Shown: positions 5,237 through 5,647 of the stretch, one piece after another
Numbering within the stretch: position 1 is the stretch's first letter
Layout of the letters: each line of letters opens with the position of its first letter
Origin: Myxococcales bacterium
GTDB taxonomy: Bacteria > Myxococcota_A > UBA9160 > JALSIO01
Reading direction: 5' to 3'
Length of the DNA stretch: 5,647 nt
Assembly (NCBI GenBank): GCA_026989995.1
Contig: JALSIO010000087.1
Coordinates: 1 to 5,647 of the forward strand
Notes under the pieces: generated by a model
The model's database searches: none
Told to the model about the DNA's origin: nothing
The model's input: the letters and a program-made list of their open reading frames with translations, nothing else
Position numbers and translations under genes: made by a program

Positions 5237-5647
5237 TCAGTTGGGGGTGTAGACGTACTCGTCGTCGGGCTCGTCGGGTTGGCTCAGATCGCCGTCCACG
5301 TTGACGGGGATCTCGACCACGGAAGGCCAGAGGGGCTCCGCCCGGCGGGCGTCGTGCTCCTCGAGGATGCGCAGCAGCGCGCGGACGCGCTCCGTCTCCC
5401 GCGAGGCGAGCTTCTCCCGCTCCGTGGGATCCCGCGCGAGGTCGAAGAGCCACCGCCGGCGCGGCCGCTTCGCGACCTGGAGCTTCCGGTCGCCGTCCCG
5501 GACCACCCGGTAGTGCCCCGCCCGCCAGAAGAGCCGGGGGTGGGGGCGGCCCGCGACCTCGCCCCGCACGTGCGCGACGAGGTCCAACCCGTCGAGGACG
5601 CGATCCGCGGGAGGCTGCATCCCCGCCGCGGCTGCCGCGGTGGCGTA
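5237..5647 (-). CDS. Sulfatase (arylsulfatase-type), C-terminal part, cut by window edge
   Basis: This is the last 136 residues of a sulfatase, an enzyme that hydrolyses sulfate esters. The part in view matches the C-terminal end of the alkaline-phosphatase-like sulfatase fold. It includes PADRVLDGLDL (about residues 13-23 of the visible part), RLFWRAGHYRVVRDGDRKLQV, the WLFDLARDPTEREKLA motif typical of sulfatases (family pattern LYDLxxDPxExxNL), EEHDARRAEPLWPS, and a tyrosine-containing DDEYVYTPN end before TGA. The formylglycine-forming Cys/Ser-x-Pro-x-Arg site and the metal ligands are N-terminal and outside the window, so neither activity nor a signal peptide can be assessed. The reading frame is open to the window edge. 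The crotonase gene follows after 38 bp on the same strand, which suggests an operon. Substrate and cell location are unknown. Confidence 0.85.
   Translation of the reverse strand, partial: YATAAAAAGMQPPADRVLDGLDLVAHVRGEVAGRPHPRLFWRAGHYRVVRDGDRKLQVAKRPRRRWLFDLARDPTEREKLASRETERVRALLRILEEHDARRAEPLWPSVVEIPVNVDGDLSQPDEPDDEYVYTPN

Overview
The window is a very GC-rich bacterial chromosomal segment. The coding strands have G/C-dominated third codon positions, and the spurious reading frames opposite the real genes are very long. The gene content is an acyl-CoA thioesterase, a crotonase-family enzyme, a sulfatase, an error-prone polymerase and a single-domain response regulator. This suits a high-GC environmental heterotroph; a delta-proteobacterial or myxobacterial relative, or one of the high-GC uncultured phyla, would fit. 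That placement is inferred from gene content and composition only, and no taxonomic marker is present.

Layout from left to right. Positions 1-183 (minus) hold the N-terminal 61 residues of a TesB-type acyl-CoA thioesterase with a strong ribosome binding site; the rest lies outside the window. Positions 184-405 are non-coding and contain a 9-bp GC-rich hairpin. Positions 406-3723 (minus) encode an intact 1105-residue DnaE2 (ImuC) error-prone DNA polymerase. Positions 3724-3915 are a divergent control region unusually dense in structure. It contains an 11-bp-period direct repeat beside the dnaE2 start, a degenerate 10-bp tandem repeat with helically phased A-tracts, a 23-bp inverted repeat and a 10-bp palindrome next to the response-regulator start. 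Positions 3916-4323 (plus) encode a receiver-only, CheY-like response regulator. Positions 4336-5198 (minus) hold a crotonase/enoyl-CoA hydratase gene broken by two one-base insertions; it converges on the regulator gene with a 12-bp gap. Positions 5237-5647 (minus) hold the C-terminal part of a sulfatase, 38 bp upstream of the crotonase gene and probably co-transcribed with it.

How they fit together. dnaE2 and the response regulator share one divergent promoter region, which is the most interesting part of the window. dnaE2 is normally a DNA-damage-inducible mutagenesis gene, and here it is not directly preceded by imuA/imuB. The thioesterase and crotonase suggest acyl-CoA metabolism, and the sulfatase suggests sulfate-ester scavenging, but nothing visible ties them to dnaE2. 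I see no mobile element, CRISPR array, tRNA, rRNA or clearly novel multi-gene system. The best leads are the control region of dnaE2, the degenerate PHP domain of that polymerase, and the double frameshift in the crotonase gene.
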